A DNA stretch of 64,000 bases from Streptomyces viridiviolaceus (GCF_014650995.1 NZ_BMWA01000030.1:41737-105736); one strand, 5' to 3'; numbered from the stretch's first letter, positions 23,595 through 32,282 are shown. Translations and numbers: made by a program. Notes: a model not told the origin generated them from the sequence alone.

Positions 23595-24974
23595 TCAGGT
23601 CTGGGCCATGTCGACGAAACGGGAGTAGTGGCCTTGGAAGGCGACGGTGATGGTGGCAGTGGGTCCGTTGCGGTGCTTGCCGATGATGAGTTCTCCTTCG
23701 CCGGCGCGGGGGGACTCTTTCTCGTAGGCGTCCTCGCGGTGCAGCAGGACGACGACGTCGGCGTCGTTCTCGATGGCGCCGGACTCGCGCAGGTCGGAGA
23801 CCATCGGGCGTTTGTCCTGGCGCTGTTCGGGGCCGCGGTTGAGTTGGGAGAGGGCGATCACCGGCACGTGCATCTCCTTGGCCAGGAGCTTCAGGCCTCG
23901 GGAGATGGCGGCGACGTCCTCCTGCCGGGAGGCGCTGCGGCGGCTGCCGGTGGGGGTGATGAGCTGGAGGTAGTCGATGAGGACCAGGTCCAGGCCGTCG
24001 CGGGCGGCGATGCGGCGGGTGCGGGTGCGGATGTCGGTGAGCGTCAGGCCCGGGGAGTCGTCGACGTGCAGGCGGGCGGCGCCGATGTCGGGCAGGCGGC
24101 GGCCGATGCGTGCCCAGTCGTCGTCGGTGACGGTGCCGCCGCGCACGTGGTGCAGGCCGACCCGGGCCTCGGCGGAGACGACCCGCATGCCGATCTCGTC
24201 CTCGCTCATCTCCAGGGAGAACAGGGCGACGCTGCGGCCGTGCTGGATCGCGGCGGCGCGGGCGAAGTCGAGGGCGACCGTGGACTTGCCCATGGCGGGT
24301 CGGCCGGCGAGGACGATGAGCTGCCCCGGCTGCCAGCCCTTCGTCAGGGAGTCCAGGTCGGTGAACCCGGTGGGCACGCCGGTGATTTCGTCCTCGTCGC
24401 GGGCGCCCATCTGGTCCACGACGCGTTCGACGATGGAGGCGATGCCGCTGCCGGGGTCGCTGGCGGCGCGTTCCTCGGTGACCGCGTACATCTCGCCCTG
24501 GGCGGTGTTGACGATCTCGTCGAGATCGCCTTCGCCTGCGTAGCCGAGCTGGGCGATGCGGGTGCCGGCTTCGACGAGGCGGCGCAGTACCGCCTGCTCG
24601 TGGACGATCTCGGCGTAGTACGCGGCGTTGGCCGCCGTCGGCACCGCCTGCACCAGGGTGTGGAGGTAGGAGGCGCCGCCCACGCGGTTGAGGTCGCCGC
24701 GCCGGGTCAGCTCGGCCGCGACCGTGATGGGGTCGGCGGGTTCTCCGGCCCCGTACAGCTCCACGATCGCGGCGTAGATCGTCTCGTGGGCGGGCTTGTA
24801 GAAGTCCCGGCCTTTGACGATCTCGGACACCTCGCCGATGGCGTCCTTCGACAGCAGCATGCCGCCCAGTACGGACTGCTCGGCTTCCAGGTCCTGCGGC
24901 GGCCGACGGTCCAGGTCCTCGCGCGCCGTGTGCTGCCGAGGCAGCTCGGCAGCAGCACTTACGGTGGTTTCCAA
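23595..24974 (-). CDS. dnaB: replicative DNA helicase DnaB, plasmid copy
   Basis: 459 residues from the TTG at 24974 (GAGGAG five bases upstream). Another in-frame TTG at 25019 would add 15 residues. N-terminal DnaB domain (PPQDLEAEQSVLGGMLLSKD) binds primase; the C-terminal RecA-like motor has Walker A GRPAMGKS, Walker B LVLIDYLQL, VIALSQLNRG and the arginine-finger region. Length is normal and there is no intein. It unwinds DNA ahead of the fork. The preceding gene on the same strand is a possible helicase loader or initiator, 79 bp upstream. Confidence 0.93.
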   Translation of the reverse strand: METTVSAAAELPRQHTAREDLDRRPPQDLEAEQSVLGGMLLSKDAIGEVSEIVKGRDFYKPAHETIYAAIVELYGAGEPADPITVAAELTRRGDLNRVGGASYLHTLVQAVPTAANAAYYAEIVHEQAVLRRLVEAGTRIAQLGYAGEGDLDEIVNTAQGEMYAVTEERAASDPGSGIASIVERVVDQMGARDEDEITGVPTGFTDLDSLTKGWQPGQLIVLAGRPAMGKSTVALDFARAAAIQHGRSVALFSLEMSEDEIGMRVVSAEARVGLHHVRGGTVTDDDWARIGRRLPDIGAARLHVDDSPGLTLTDIRTRTRRIAARDGLDLVLIDYLQLITPTGSRRSASRQEDVAAISRGLKLLAKEMHVPVIALSQLNRGPEQRQDKRPMVSDLRESGAIENDADVVVLLHREDAYEKESPRAGEGELIIGKHRNGPTATITVAFQGHYSRFVDMAQT

Positions 24975-25053
24975 CGGATCTCCTCGAGGGTCCGTCGACG
25001 CCCTGGGCAGGCAGGTCAAACCACGCCCCTGGGCGCCGTCTCGTCGTCGGTGG

Positions 25054-26289
25054 TCAGCAGCCCTTGGAACGGCTGTGTAGCGCGGCGATCAGCGATGCGG
25101 TGTCGATGCGTGAGGCACCGTCACGTCGGGGCCGGGCCTCGCGGGCACACTCCGGGCAGTCCCCGACGGGGAACGCATTGCCGTGTCCCGGCTTGCGGCA
25201 CACTTCCTTGCCCCCGGCGGTGGTGGCGCGGGGACGAGCCTGGGCCGTGACCACGCTGAACAGCCGCAGATCCGCGATCCACCGGGGCAGCACGTGCGCG
25301 AACGACTTCGCACCCACGGTATTGCGCAGCAGGTCCTGCTCCAGCAGCTGGCGGTCCACCTCGTGGATGCTCGGCCAGCCTTGCTCACGCATGACTTTCA
25401 GCAGCTGCGGCGCGTTCTTGGCCGCGGTCGAACGGCCGGCCTGCCATGGCGCCTTCATCGTCTGCAGGAAGACCTCAGCCGCCTGAACGTCCTGGAGAGA
25501 GAACTCCTCCCCCTCCCTCTGTGACGGAAGCGGCCTCGATGCCCTCGTGAGGGGGTTGGGGGAGGAGGAGTCCTCCTCCCCCTCCGGGGGGTGTGGGGGG
25601 GAAGCCATTCCGCTTCCCGGAACCCGGGAAGCGTCCTGACCTGCGGGAACTCGACGTTTGACGCTTCCCGGAACGCCGGATCCGTTGTTAACGCTTCCGG
25701 CGTTCCGGGAAGCGTTCTGACCTGAGGTTTTGTCGGCTTCCCCGAACAACGGATCCGGCGTTCCGGGAAGCGTCGCGACCTGCGGTTTTACCTCCGCTTG
25801 ATCCTCGGTGTCGGCAGCCGGGGACCAGTCGGGATTCCATGTCGGGTTGTCGTATACCTCGTACACGACCGGCCCCTTGCGACCGGGCAGAGTCGGGTGA
25901 GGAAGCTGTTGGCGACGCACGTAACCGGCCTCCATGAGCCGGCCGAAAGAGTCATAGACAGCGTTCTTCCCGACCAGCTCACGCGCGTTCTTCGCCGACC
26001 GGATCCCCCGGTCCTTCAGCTGCTCCCACACGGTGGTCGGCGTCGAGTGCACACCCGACGCCAGGTTGAACATCACCTGGAGCAGCACGACGTAGTCGAG
26101 GGCATGCACAAGATCCGACCCGACCCCCATGTGCCGGGGCACAGAGACCCCACTCGCAGGAGCCTTGGCCTGCCGGATTTGTCCTGAAGGATCTACATGC
26201 GGAGTGCCTCTGTCGGCGGCCGGAGTAACCGGCGTGATGCTGACCGAGGGCGGCTGGTGCTGGCTGCGCAAAGGGAAACATCTCCCCAA
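25054..26289 (-). CDS. winged-helix protein next to dnaB, possible helicase loader/initiator
   Basis: Up to 411 residues. An N-terminal winged helix at about 60-130 (ALDYVVLLQVMFNLASGVHS, TVWEQLKDRGIRSAKNAREL, DSFGRLMEAGYVRRQQL) is followed by a repetitive, low-complexity Pro/Gly/Ser linker. A conserved C-terminal domain comes next (FSLQDVQAAEVFLQTMKAPW, SFAHVLPRWIADLRLFS) with a CRKPGH...CPEC zinc-type motif. The layout recalls lambda O/DnaD-like initiators lying beside a helicase gene. The start is unclear: a TTG at 26289 lacks a good ribosome site and the ATG at 26130 is an alternative. The linker DNA holds a striking set of repeats. Confidence 0.65.
   Translation of the reverse strand: MGRCFPLRSQHQPPSVSITPVTPAADRGTPHVDPSGQIRQAKAPASGVSVPRHMGVGSDLVHALDYVVLLQVMFNLASGVHSTPTTVWEQLKDRGIRSAKNARELVGKNAVYDSFGRLMEAGYVRRQQLPHPTLPGRKGPVVYEVYDNPTWNPDWSPAADTEDQAEVKPQVATLPGTPDPLFGEADKTSGQNASRNAGSVNNGSGVPGSVKRRVPAGQDASRVPGSGMASPPHPPEGEEDSSSPNPLTRASRPLPSQREGEEFSLQDVQAAEVFLQTMKAPWQAGRSTAAKNAPQLLKVMREQGWPSIHEVDRQLLEQDLLRNTVGAKSFAHVLPRWIADLRLFSVVTAQARPRATTAGGKEVCRKPGHGNAFPVGDCPECAREARPRRDGASRIDTASLIAALHSRSKGC
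25611..25789. repeat. palindromic iteron-like repeats inside coding sequence
   Basis: The element TTCCGGGAAGCGT (or its complement) occurs four times. At 25611-25633 it forms a perfect 10-bp inverted repeat (CGCTTCCCGG aac CCGGGAAGCG). An opposite-strand copy lies at 25661-25676. At 25690-25716 a 9-bp inverted repeat has an 8-bp spacer. At 25757-25789 a copy with its right flank repeats 25699-25731 over 33 bp with few differences. Confidence 0.75.
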
Positions 26290-26547
26290 GTAGGGGAGCC
26301 GTGACCAGCGAATGTGACCTAGTGGGGCCCCGGAGTAGTGGCGTTGCGCTATCTATTGCGCATACTCTTGGGTATAGGTGACCACGCGGGCCCTGGGCCC
26401 ACGGGCATCACCCGGCAGACGAGGTCACCTCGCTGCTCACGACTCGGTGCTTTTGGAAGGGCGCGAGTCGATCGCTAGGAAGCGGTCCCTGTTGTGGCGA
26501 CGGGGGCCGCTTCGGCGTTTCTACGGGGGGCGGCTGGCGAGACGCAC

Positions 26548-26826
26548 TCAGGACGCCTCCGTTAGTTCAGATCCTTCAGCGGCCTCGGGAAAGCGTTCAG
26601 CCCAGCCCTTGAGCAGCCGAAGGTAGGCAGCGCGATGGCGTGGACGAGGCATCGACTGCCCGTTCTCCCACCGCAGGAACGCCATGCGATGCACGCCGAA
26701 CGCTTGGGCGACTTCCTCCTGAGTGAGACCAGACGCCTTGCGGAGCCTGGCCCGCACCTCAGGGGAAGGGAGAACCTCAGCGCGTCGGCTGAGTAGGTCG
26801 TCTACGGCTTGGAATAGCTCGGTCAT
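26548..26826 (-). CDS. XRE-family helix-turn-helix protein
   Basis: 92 residues from the ATG at 26826 (GGGGGAG upstream). The helix-turn-helix is LRKASGLTQEEVAQAFGVHRM AFLRWENGQ at about 30-60, as in Cro/C1-type and antitoxin proteins. The C-terminus is short and basic (RPRHRAAYLRLLKGWAERF). The upstream gene on the same strand is the XRE-TPR regulator. No toxin partner is evident. Confidence 0.8.
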   Translation of the reverse strand: MTELFQAVDDLLSRRAEVLPSPEVRARLRKASGLTQEEVAQAFGVHRMAFLRWENGQSMPRPRHRAAYLRLLKGWAERFPEAAEGSELTEAS

Positions 26827-27059
26827 CACTCCCCCTCTCCACGTGTGATCGAAACTGTACATGGATTGCTACGCTGCTTGGTGCGTTTGAGGTTGTGTCA
26901 GCCTCTCGGGTGGGTGCTGAGCCCCCGTTCCTCCGCCAGGCGCTGGCGGCTTTCGCTGTTTTCAATCTCCCGCGAATCAGTGCAACGTCCGAAGTGCCCG
27001 AAATGTCGAGTTTGTATGACGGTAAGTGCGCAGCGATGTGCCTATCTCGCGGGAGGGCG

Positions 27060-28292
27060 TCATTGGCCACCTCGCAGTTCGCGAAGATGGACGACGAATT
27101 CCCGTGCCTCCGGAGCGTGAGCGTAGTGGGACTGGAGGGCCTGGCCGAGGTCGGAGGCGACCATCGCGAGGGACGGCAGTGACTTCCGATCCCCGTCGAG
27201 GGCCCGCTCGCCGTAGGCCAAGGCCGTGTCGAGGTCGCCTTCACGCGCCGCAACCACGCCGAGCGTGACGCGGGCTTCGGCGATCCGCATGGGCGAGCGC
27301 TCCGTCCCGTCAAAGTCGGTGCCAGCCCGGATGACTTCGTGCGCCAGCTGCTCCGCGAGCCGGTTCTCGCCCGCCTTCCGCAGCGCGTCCATACGATAGA
27401 AGTCGTACTTCCCGGGGTCCACCACGAAGTGGTTTTCAATGTTCTCCGGATACGGGAGGCGTTCCAAGATCTGACGCCCTAGATCGAGCGCAACCTCCGT
27501 CTGCGACCTGTCCCCCAGCCGCGCCCACGCCTTCGCCTTCTGCGCATACAACTGTGCAGCGACGCTCTCGTTCGGCGCCACGACGATGCCGGCCTCCGCA
27601 GCCGCGATGACGCCGCGATAGTCGCCCCGGGTGAGGGCGAACCAGGCGCGCATCTCATGCGCCCAGCCCTGGACGCTCAGGTCACCGGCCTCCTGGCCGA
27701 GCATGAGCGCGGCCTGCCGGGTCGCTTCGGCGTCCCGAGGGCGGCCAGAGTCGTACTCCACGCAGCCGACTAGGAGCGAAAGTTTCCCGGCGAGCGCGAT
27801 GAGTTCACGGTGCTGGGCGAGGTTGACGCGTTGGTGCTGGAGGCCTACGACGCGTGCGAGCCACGCCTTGCCTTCCATGAGCAACTGGTCGGCCGGCATG
27901 TACGCATACTCGCAACACAGCCGGTCGGCCGTGATCCGCAGCGCGTCCAGGGTCGCGACGTCCACGTCGGACGCCCGCAGCCGGGCGATGATGTCCACGG
28001 TGTCCATGCCGCTGACCTGCAAAACCTCCGCGCGGCCGTCGCGGCGGCTCCGCTCGGGGAAGAAGGCGCCCGTGGTTGTGCCGAAGGTCTGGGCGATTAC
28101 CGACCGATACTTCGTCGGCTGAGCCTCACCGGCCTCCCATCTCTTCCACTGGCGCAGTAGGTCCTGCTCGCTCACGACCTGGTCCTCGGGAAGACGAGCC
28201 ATCAAGGCGCGCACCGCGTCGGCTTGCGACCAGTCACGCGCCGCGCGTTCCTCCACCATCCGGCGAGCCCAGGCAGGACGCTCATCAGTCAT
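27060..28292 (-). CDS. XRE-type regulator with TPR-like C-terminal domain
   Basis: 410 residues. N-terminal DNA-binding region (DWSQADAVRALMARLPED, LLRQWKRWEAGEAQPTKYRS VIAQTFG) then a long all-helical repeat region from about 100 to the end (GRPRDAEATRQAALMLGQEA, VQGWAHEMRAWFALTRGDYR, GDLDTALAYGERAL), a TPR-type sensor. This is a large Streptomyces family in which the TPR part binds peptides or partners. The promoter region contains a multi-half-site GTGACAT operator. Confidence 0.85.
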   Translation of the reverse strand: MTDERPAWARRMVEERAARDWSQADAVRALMARLPEDQVVSEQDLLRQWKRWEAGEAQPTKYRSVIAQTFGTTTGAFFPERSRRDGRAEVLQVSGMDTVDIIARLRASDVDVATLDALRITADRLCCEYAYMPADQLLMEGKAWLARVVGLQHQRVNLAQHRELIALAGKLSLLVGCVEYDSGRPRDAEATRQAALMLGQEAGDLSVQGWAHEMRAWFALTRGDYRGVIAAAEAGIVVAPNESVAAQLYAQKAKAWARLGDRSQTEVALDLGRQILERLPYPENIENHFVVDPGKYDFYRMDALRKAGENRLAEQLAHEVIRAGTDFDGTERSPMRIAEARVTLGVVAAREGDLDTALAYGERALDGDRKSLPSLAMVASDLGQALQSHYAHAPEAREFVVHLRELRGGQ

Positions 28293-28410
28293 CGCGATCC
28301 CTTATTCCCGTACGGTCCAGCGGCGCAGCGCGCCCCGACAGGGCGATGCCCGCGGAGCGGAAGTTGGCCCTTCTGTGGCCGAGGATGGCACGGTCCCTTG
28401 ATCGCGCGGA

Positions 28411-28455
28411 GGTGACAAGTGGCGGTGACATTCCGGATGTCACCGGCCGATGTCA
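28411..28455. promoter_or_regulatory. operator with four GTGACA half-sites
   Basis: A perfect 9-bp inverted repeat CGGTGACAT (28423-28431) and ATGTCACCG (28437-28445) with a 5-bp spacer is flanked by an extra GGTGACAAGT at 28411-28420 and GATGTCACTT at 28449-28458. It lies about 130 bp upstream of the XRE-TPR start, in an otherwise featureless 235-bp gap. Confidence 0.6.
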
Positions 28456-28527
28456 CTTTCCGCAGCCGCAAGATCCGAGCACGGTCATGGTCAACGAGTG
28501 CCTGGTGCTGCGCGTGGGAGGTAGGGG

Positions 28528-29238
28528 TCAATGCGGGCCGCCATCCATGGAAGGACGTGCACGGCGGAGCGCGGCCAGCACGTTCTCCGGGTGACCGTCG
28601 TACACGATGTGCGGCTCATCATCGGTCGGCGGGTAGAAGCGGCCGGCGTGCCTGAGCAGATCCTCCTCGCTGAACTCGATGCTGTTCGGGTCGATCAGCG
28701 ACTGCTCATTGCGCTTCCGGATTCGGTCCCAGCGCACCTCGTGCGGCACGGGCAAGTAGATGAGAACGGGATCGCCGCCGGCCTCCATCACGGTCGCTGC
28801 CCAGTGGGCCCTCTCCTCTGGAGTCCAAAAACCGTGGTCGACCACAGTGTCGCGTCCAGCCGCCAGGAGTTCTTGAAGCTCAAGGGCGATGTCTTTGAGT
28901 ACGGGCGCCTCCCGAACTCTGAACTCCCCACGGGGGAAATCCCTGCCGTAGTGGCCGTAACGGCGGAACATCTCCTCGTCAGGGCACAGGCGCCAGAACC
29001 CGGCCTCCTCCAAGGCGCGGGCGAGGGTCGTCTTGCCGGAGCCCTGGAGACCGGCCATGAGAATCGCGCGAGGCGCGGCGCCCGGTCGGCCGGAGAAAGC
29101 GGCGGAGATACGCGTGATCTCGAATCGTCCTTCCAACGTGAGGGTGTCAGTGTGCTCGGCTCGAAGGAGCTGGCTGAGGCGGTCCTCGAGGCAGGAGACG
29201 AGCGTGTCGTCGAGAACGTCGACGTTCTGCGCGGTCAC
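28528..29238 (-). CDS. P-loop kinase (zeta-toxin/polynucleotide-kinase-like)
   Basis: 236 residues. Walker A AILMAGLQGSGKTTLARALE at about 60, then ADP-kinase-type features: WRLCPDEEMFRRYG (substrate-binding Asp), TVVDHGFWTPEERAHWA and a lid-like RKRNEQSLIDPN. It most resembles the small kinases with a zeta-toxin/Cpt fold that phosphorylate small molecules or nucleotide sugars. GTG start at 29238, overlapping the gntR stop by four bases, so tightly coupled to it. Substrate unknown. Confidence 0.8.
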   Translation of the reverse strand: MTAQNVDVLDDTLVSCLEDRLSQLLRAEHTDTLTLEGRFEITRISAAFSGRPGAAPRAILMAGLQGSGKTTLARALEEAGFWRLCPDEEMFRRYGHYGRDFPRGEFRVREAPVLKDIALELQELLAAGRDTVVDHGFWTPEERAHWAATVMEAGGDPVLIYLPVPHEVRWDRIRKRNEQSLIDPNSIEFSEEDLLRHAGRFYPPTDDEPHIVYDGHPENVLAALRRARPSMDGGPH

Positions 29239-29993
29239 CGCAGCACCTCTGACGTCGTGCGACGGGTGCGGCCCGGGGCGCCCAGGTCCACGCCGTACTC
29301 CAACAGCTCCCCGTCGGCATCCAGGAAGCGCGCGGTCAGCACAAGGATCGCCGCGACGGTGTCGGCCTCCAGCTCCAGGAGCTCAAGGTCGCGTTCCGTT
29401 GCGATGCGAGCAGTCTCCTCATCCACGCGTTTCACGACGTGCCGCCCGGTAGCCCGAGCGATCAAGTCGAGTGACAACCCGCCCTTGAGTCGCTCGCTCC
29501 GCGCCAACTCGGGGACGGCCTGGGCGAACTCCGCTGGGATCCATGACGTGGAGTGGGAGACGATGCCATGACCGTCCCGGTAGACACGGATACGGCGAAT
29601 CACGTCGTCACCAGGCGAAATGCCCAGCACGGCAGCGACGTCTTCGGGAGCCTCGACTATGCCGGCGGTGTGGCCGGACGACTTCTCGCCGACGCCCCAC
29701 GACGACTGGGTTTTGCTGCTGCGGTCGTGGCGCTCCGCCCCGGAGGACAGCGAGATGGGGCGCGCCATCACCTCTGTGCCGACGCCCGGGATGCCCTGCA
29801 CGAGCTTCTCTTCGCGCAACAGCCGCATGGCCCGGTCCGCAGTGGCTGTGCTGACCTTCCACTCGGTCGACAGAGTCTTGATGCTGGGCAGGAGGTCGCC
29901 AGGCGAGAGCTCCCCAGAGCTGATCAGGTCGCGGTAGTAGCCCGCGATCCGCGCGTACGGCGGCCGATTGTCGGCTCTGGGCGGCCCTGCCAT
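29235..29993 (-). CDS. GntR/HutC-family regulator with UTRA domain
   Basis: 252 residues: winged helix at the N-terminus (RIAGYYRDLISSGELSPGDL LPSIKTLSTEWKVSTATADR) and a UTRA effector domain from about 95 on (VIRRIRVYRDGHGIVSHSTSWIPAEFA, HVVKRVDEETARIATERDLE). ATG at 29993 with GGAGGCGAAGG upstream. HutC-type proteins are usually repressors released by a small ligand; here the ligand may be related to the substrate of the downstream kinase. Three tandem decamers lie upstream as a likely operator. Confidence 0.88.
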   Translation of the reverse strand: MAGPPRADNRPPYARIAGYYRDLISSGELSPGDLLPSIKTLSTEWKVSTATADRAMRLLREEKLVQGIPGVGTEVMARPISLSSGAERHDRSSKTQSSWGVGEKSSGHTAGIVEAPEDVAAVLGISPGDDVIRRIRVYRDGHGIVSHSTSWIPAEFAQAVPELARSERLKGGLSLDLIARATGRHVVKRVDEETARIATERDLELLELEADTVAAILVLTARFLDADGELLEYGVDLGAPGRTRRTTSEVLR

Positions 29994-30043
29994 GTGCCTT
30001 CGCCTCCTTCAAATTCCCTCTGGGTGCATCACTATACCGCTTG

Positions 30044-30073
30044 ACACCTGAGGTTACCTGATGCAACCTGATG
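30044..30073. promoter_or_regulatory. three tandem decamers upstream of gntR
   Basis: ACACCTGAGG, TTACCTGATG and CAACCTGATG follow one another without spacing, one per helical turn. The first junction also forms AGGT-T-ACCT, a short dyad. About 50 bp upstream of the GntR start, with TATAGT (minus strand) immediately downstream at about 30032-30037. The remainder of 29994-30335 shows no gene. Confidence 0.6.
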
Positions 30074-30335
30074 TACGTAAGGCGTCGGTGACCCTCCGGG
30101 AGCACCGAGTAGGCACCACCGCAGAAAACAGCAGGAGTCACTGCCTCTTCGGGGCGGCGGCAGTGGGGTGAGCCGAGCTCCCCCGGCCTAGGCGCCTGTA
30201 CCGAATAGCTCCACCTGATTCACCTCGAACAGCGCTCGCTGCGCTGTCTGCCCGCCAGGACCCACCTGCCGAAAGGCCGGCCTGGCGCGGCAGAGAAGGC
30301 AGCACCCGCACCCGATCCCACGTCAGGAGGACTCG

Positions 30336-31043
30336 ATGCCCCGCAAGCGTCCCGGCCGCGTCCGGACCAAGAACACCAACCGTCGTGCGCCGTTACTGCT
30401 CAGCACCATGGCCCCGGAGGACTTCAACGTCCGGCCCGGCGAAGTGAAGACGATCGCCTGCCCCGACTGCCGCACCTGGCGCCGGATCATGGGCGACACC
30501 GTCCTCAAGATCCGCGAGCACTGCATCTCCGACAAGGTCGCGGACGGCGAGAAGCACGTCACCTGCCCCGGCAGTAACCAGCTCGTGGTCATCGACATCG
30601 ACGTCCGCCGCTGGCAGGCCCGCCAGAACCGGCTGCTGCGAGACGCGATGCCGCAGGAGAACCGGCGCGCGGCCCGCCAGTTCTACAAGCCGCTCCCGGC
30701 CCCGGCTGCCCCGGTCGCCCGTATCCACGCGGGGGTCACGCTGGAGACGGCCCGGCGGGCGTACCTCGCCCACCTCGAGGAATGCGTGCGATGCGGCACC
30801 GGCCAGCACTGCACGCACGGAGGCGCCCTCGCCCACCGCTACGTCCTCGTACGCAATGAGGAGCCCGCTCGCCGCGAGGCGCGCAAGCAGACGGCGCCAG
30901 ATGCCCGCAAGGCGCAGTGGACCCAGCGCGGCGGCACGACGGTGGAGACGGCGAACAATCAGTGCCGTCCCCGCCAGGACGGCACGGTCTCCGAGTTCCG
31001 TGGCCCCCAGGTTCCGACCGCGCCGCTGCGCATTAACGCCTGA
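30336..31043 (+). CDS. plasmid protein with zinc-knuckle region
   Basis: 235 residues, basic N-terminus (MPRKRPGRVRTKNTNRRAP). A probable zinc-binding part is TIACPDCRTWRRIMGD with later Cys (REHCISD, VTCPGSN) at about 42-78; a second Cys/His set ECVRCGTGQHCTHGG is near 147-160. The middle and C-terminus are Arg/Pro-rich. ATG at 30336 with AGGAGG. First gene of the long plus-strand plasmid region. I do not recognise a named family; nucleic-acid binding is plausible. Confidence 0.72.
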   Translation: MPRKRPGRVRTKNTNRRAPLLLSTMAPEDFNVRPGEVKTIACPDCRTWRRIMGDTVLKIREHCISDKVADGEKHVTCPGSNQLVVIDIDVRRWQARQNRLLRDAMPQENRRAARQFYKPLPAPAAPVARIHAGVTLETARRAYLAHLEECVRCGTGQHCTHGGALAHRYVLVRNEEPARREARKQTAPDARKAQWTQRGGTTVETANNQCRPRQDGTVSEFRGPQVPTAPLRINA

Positions 31044-31152
31044 CTTCCACACCGCGACGATCGACCACGGACCCGGCCGCCCCGCATTCAACGGAGCGGC
31101 CGGGTCCGTGGCTGCTCGTACGCCATTGCCCCGACGACCGAAGGAGGACGTC

Positions 31153-31314
31153 ATGCCCGCACCGAAGGATCCCCGTACTCCGCAGCAGCGCATCACCGAC
31201 CAGCTGGCGGCCGCCCACCGGCAGCTGACCCGTGAGGGCCTGTCCCGCTCACAGCGGGCCAGGATCGCGGACCGCATCCACGACTTGAAAGAGCAGCAGG
31301 CCGCCCTGTCCTAG
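31153..31314 (+). CDS. small helical protein, 53 residues
   Basis: ATG at 31153 preceded by GAAGGAGG. The sequence (QQRITDQLAAAHRQLTREGL, SRSQRARIADRIHDLKEQQA) is two amphipathic charged helices, likely an antiparallel coiled coil. It has strong GC3 bias and lies in line with the other plus-strand genes. Function unknown. Confidence 0.65.
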   Translation: MPAPKDPRTPQQRITDQLAAAHRQLTREGLSRSQRARIADRIHDLKEQQAALS

Positions 31315-31432
31315 ACCTGACGCAGCTTGCGCTGCCCGCCGTACACCGCCCGGCCCTCGCGGTCTGGATGGTGTGCGCCGGAGCGCGCAGGACGCACGCC
31401 CCGCCGCCGAAGCGCGGGGCCCAATATGCGAC

Positions 31433-31463
31433 GAACCCCCAGGGATTGCGCCCCTGGGGGTTC
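31433..31463 (+). terminator. intercistronic hairpin H1
   Basis: Perfect 12-bp stem GAACCCCCAGGG (31433-31444) with CCCTGGGGGTTC (31452-31463) and a 7-base loop, followed by TTGTG. It lies about 40 bp upstream of the next start codon at 31505, so it may act as terminator, attenuator or RNA stabiliser. Confidence 0.65.
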
Positions 31464-31504
31464 TTGTGTCGCAAGCGCCCCTTCCACAGAAAGGGACACC
31501 CCTC

Positions 31505-31846
31505 ATGACCATCATGGCTGACGTCCCTGCGGCCGTCACCCGCCCGCCGTTACCGCGGCGACCGGTCCCGCACGAGCGGACCCCCGACCGGCCTACCCCG
31601 GCCGGTCCCCGACCGCACCCGCGGCAGTCCGCCACCCGCCCCGACACTGCCGCCCGGCAGCTGCTCGATGCGCTGTACCGCGAGCACGCGCCGATGGCCG
31701 CGCGGGTCGCGGCTGGCGCGCTGAGGGCCCGCCGTCACGCGGTCGACCACTACCGCCTGGCCCGTGTCCGGCGCGAGGAGGTCACCGACTACACCGACGA
31801 TCTCGCCCTCGCCCACCTCGCCCGCCTGATCGGAGCCGCAGCGTGA
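31505..31846 (+). CDS. small plasmid protein, Pro/Arg-rich N-terminus
   Basis: 113 residues from the ATG at 31505. First half is Pro/Arg-rich and disordered; second half is helical (RQLLDALYREHAPMAARVAA, RHAVDHYRLARVRREEVTDY). Its stop overlaps the next gene's GTG by four bases. The ribosome site GAAAGGGA is moderate; a second ATG four codons on is an alternative. No recognised family. Confidence 0.6.
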   Translation: MTIMADVPAAVTRPPLPRRPVPHERTPDRPTPAGPRPHPRQSATRPDTAARQLLDALYREHAPMAARVAAGALRARRHAVDHYRLARVRREEVTDYTDDLALAHLARLIGAAA

Positions 31847-32136
31847 TCCCCAGCGTCATCGCCCTGCCCAGCGCCGCTGACGAGATCGGCCCCCGCCGTC
31901 CCGGCGCGATCTACCAGAACGTGGACGGGCGCTTCGAGGTCCTGGCAGTCGTCACGGACCCGAGGGAGGCAGCGACGCTGCTGCGCCGCGACTGTGCCCG
32001 GTGGGCGGTCATCGTCCGCGACACCCTCCGTCCCGATGGCCAGCCGTTCGCGGTCGGGTCGGTGTGGACGACGTCCGACTACCTGATCCGACCCGCGAAG
32101 ACGGCCGCCTCGTCCGCGTTCGCGTCGGCCGCCTGA
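31843..32136 (+). CDS. small conserved-looking plasmid protein
   Basis: 97 residues starting with GTG at 31843 in a GTGA overlap, so translationally coupled to the preceding gene. A compact alpha/beta fold seems likely: PRRPGAIYQNVDGRFEVLAV, DPREAATLLRRDCARWAVIV, GQPFAVGSVWTTSDYLI. No catalytic motif or named family recognised. Confidence 0.65.
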   Translation: MIPSVIALPSAADEIGPRRPGAIYQNVDGRFEVLAVVTDPREAATLLRRDCARWAVIVRDTLRPDGQPFAVGSVWTTSDYLIRPAKTAASSAFASAA

Positions 32137-32222
32137 CGATCCGCCACGGTCCCTCTCCCACCCCACCAGAGCGTCGGGGGTGGGAGACGGGCCGTGGCTG
32201 GCCGTCCGGCCAGTCACAAGGC

Positions 32223-32256
32223 GACAGCCCCGGAAGGTCAGAGCTCCGGGGCTGTC
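32223..32256 (+). terminator. intercistronic hairpin H2
   Basis: Perfect 12-bp stem GACAGCCCCGGA (32223-32234) with TCCGGGGCTGTC (32245-32256), loop of 10. Ends 26 bp before the start codon at 32283. Very similar in sequence to hairpin H3. Confidence 0.65.
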
Positions 32257-32282
32257 CGGTCAAAACGGATTCGGAGATCCCT

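Noticed and set aside
23319..25250. 643-codon plus-strand frame opposite dnaB
   Set aside because: Gly/Ala/Val-rich shadow of the dnaB coding bias; contains no domain.
26340..26375. TTGCGC direct repeat pair with alternating TATA-like runs
   Set aside because: Two short copies only; could be a promoter but there is no gene directly downstream on the plus strand.
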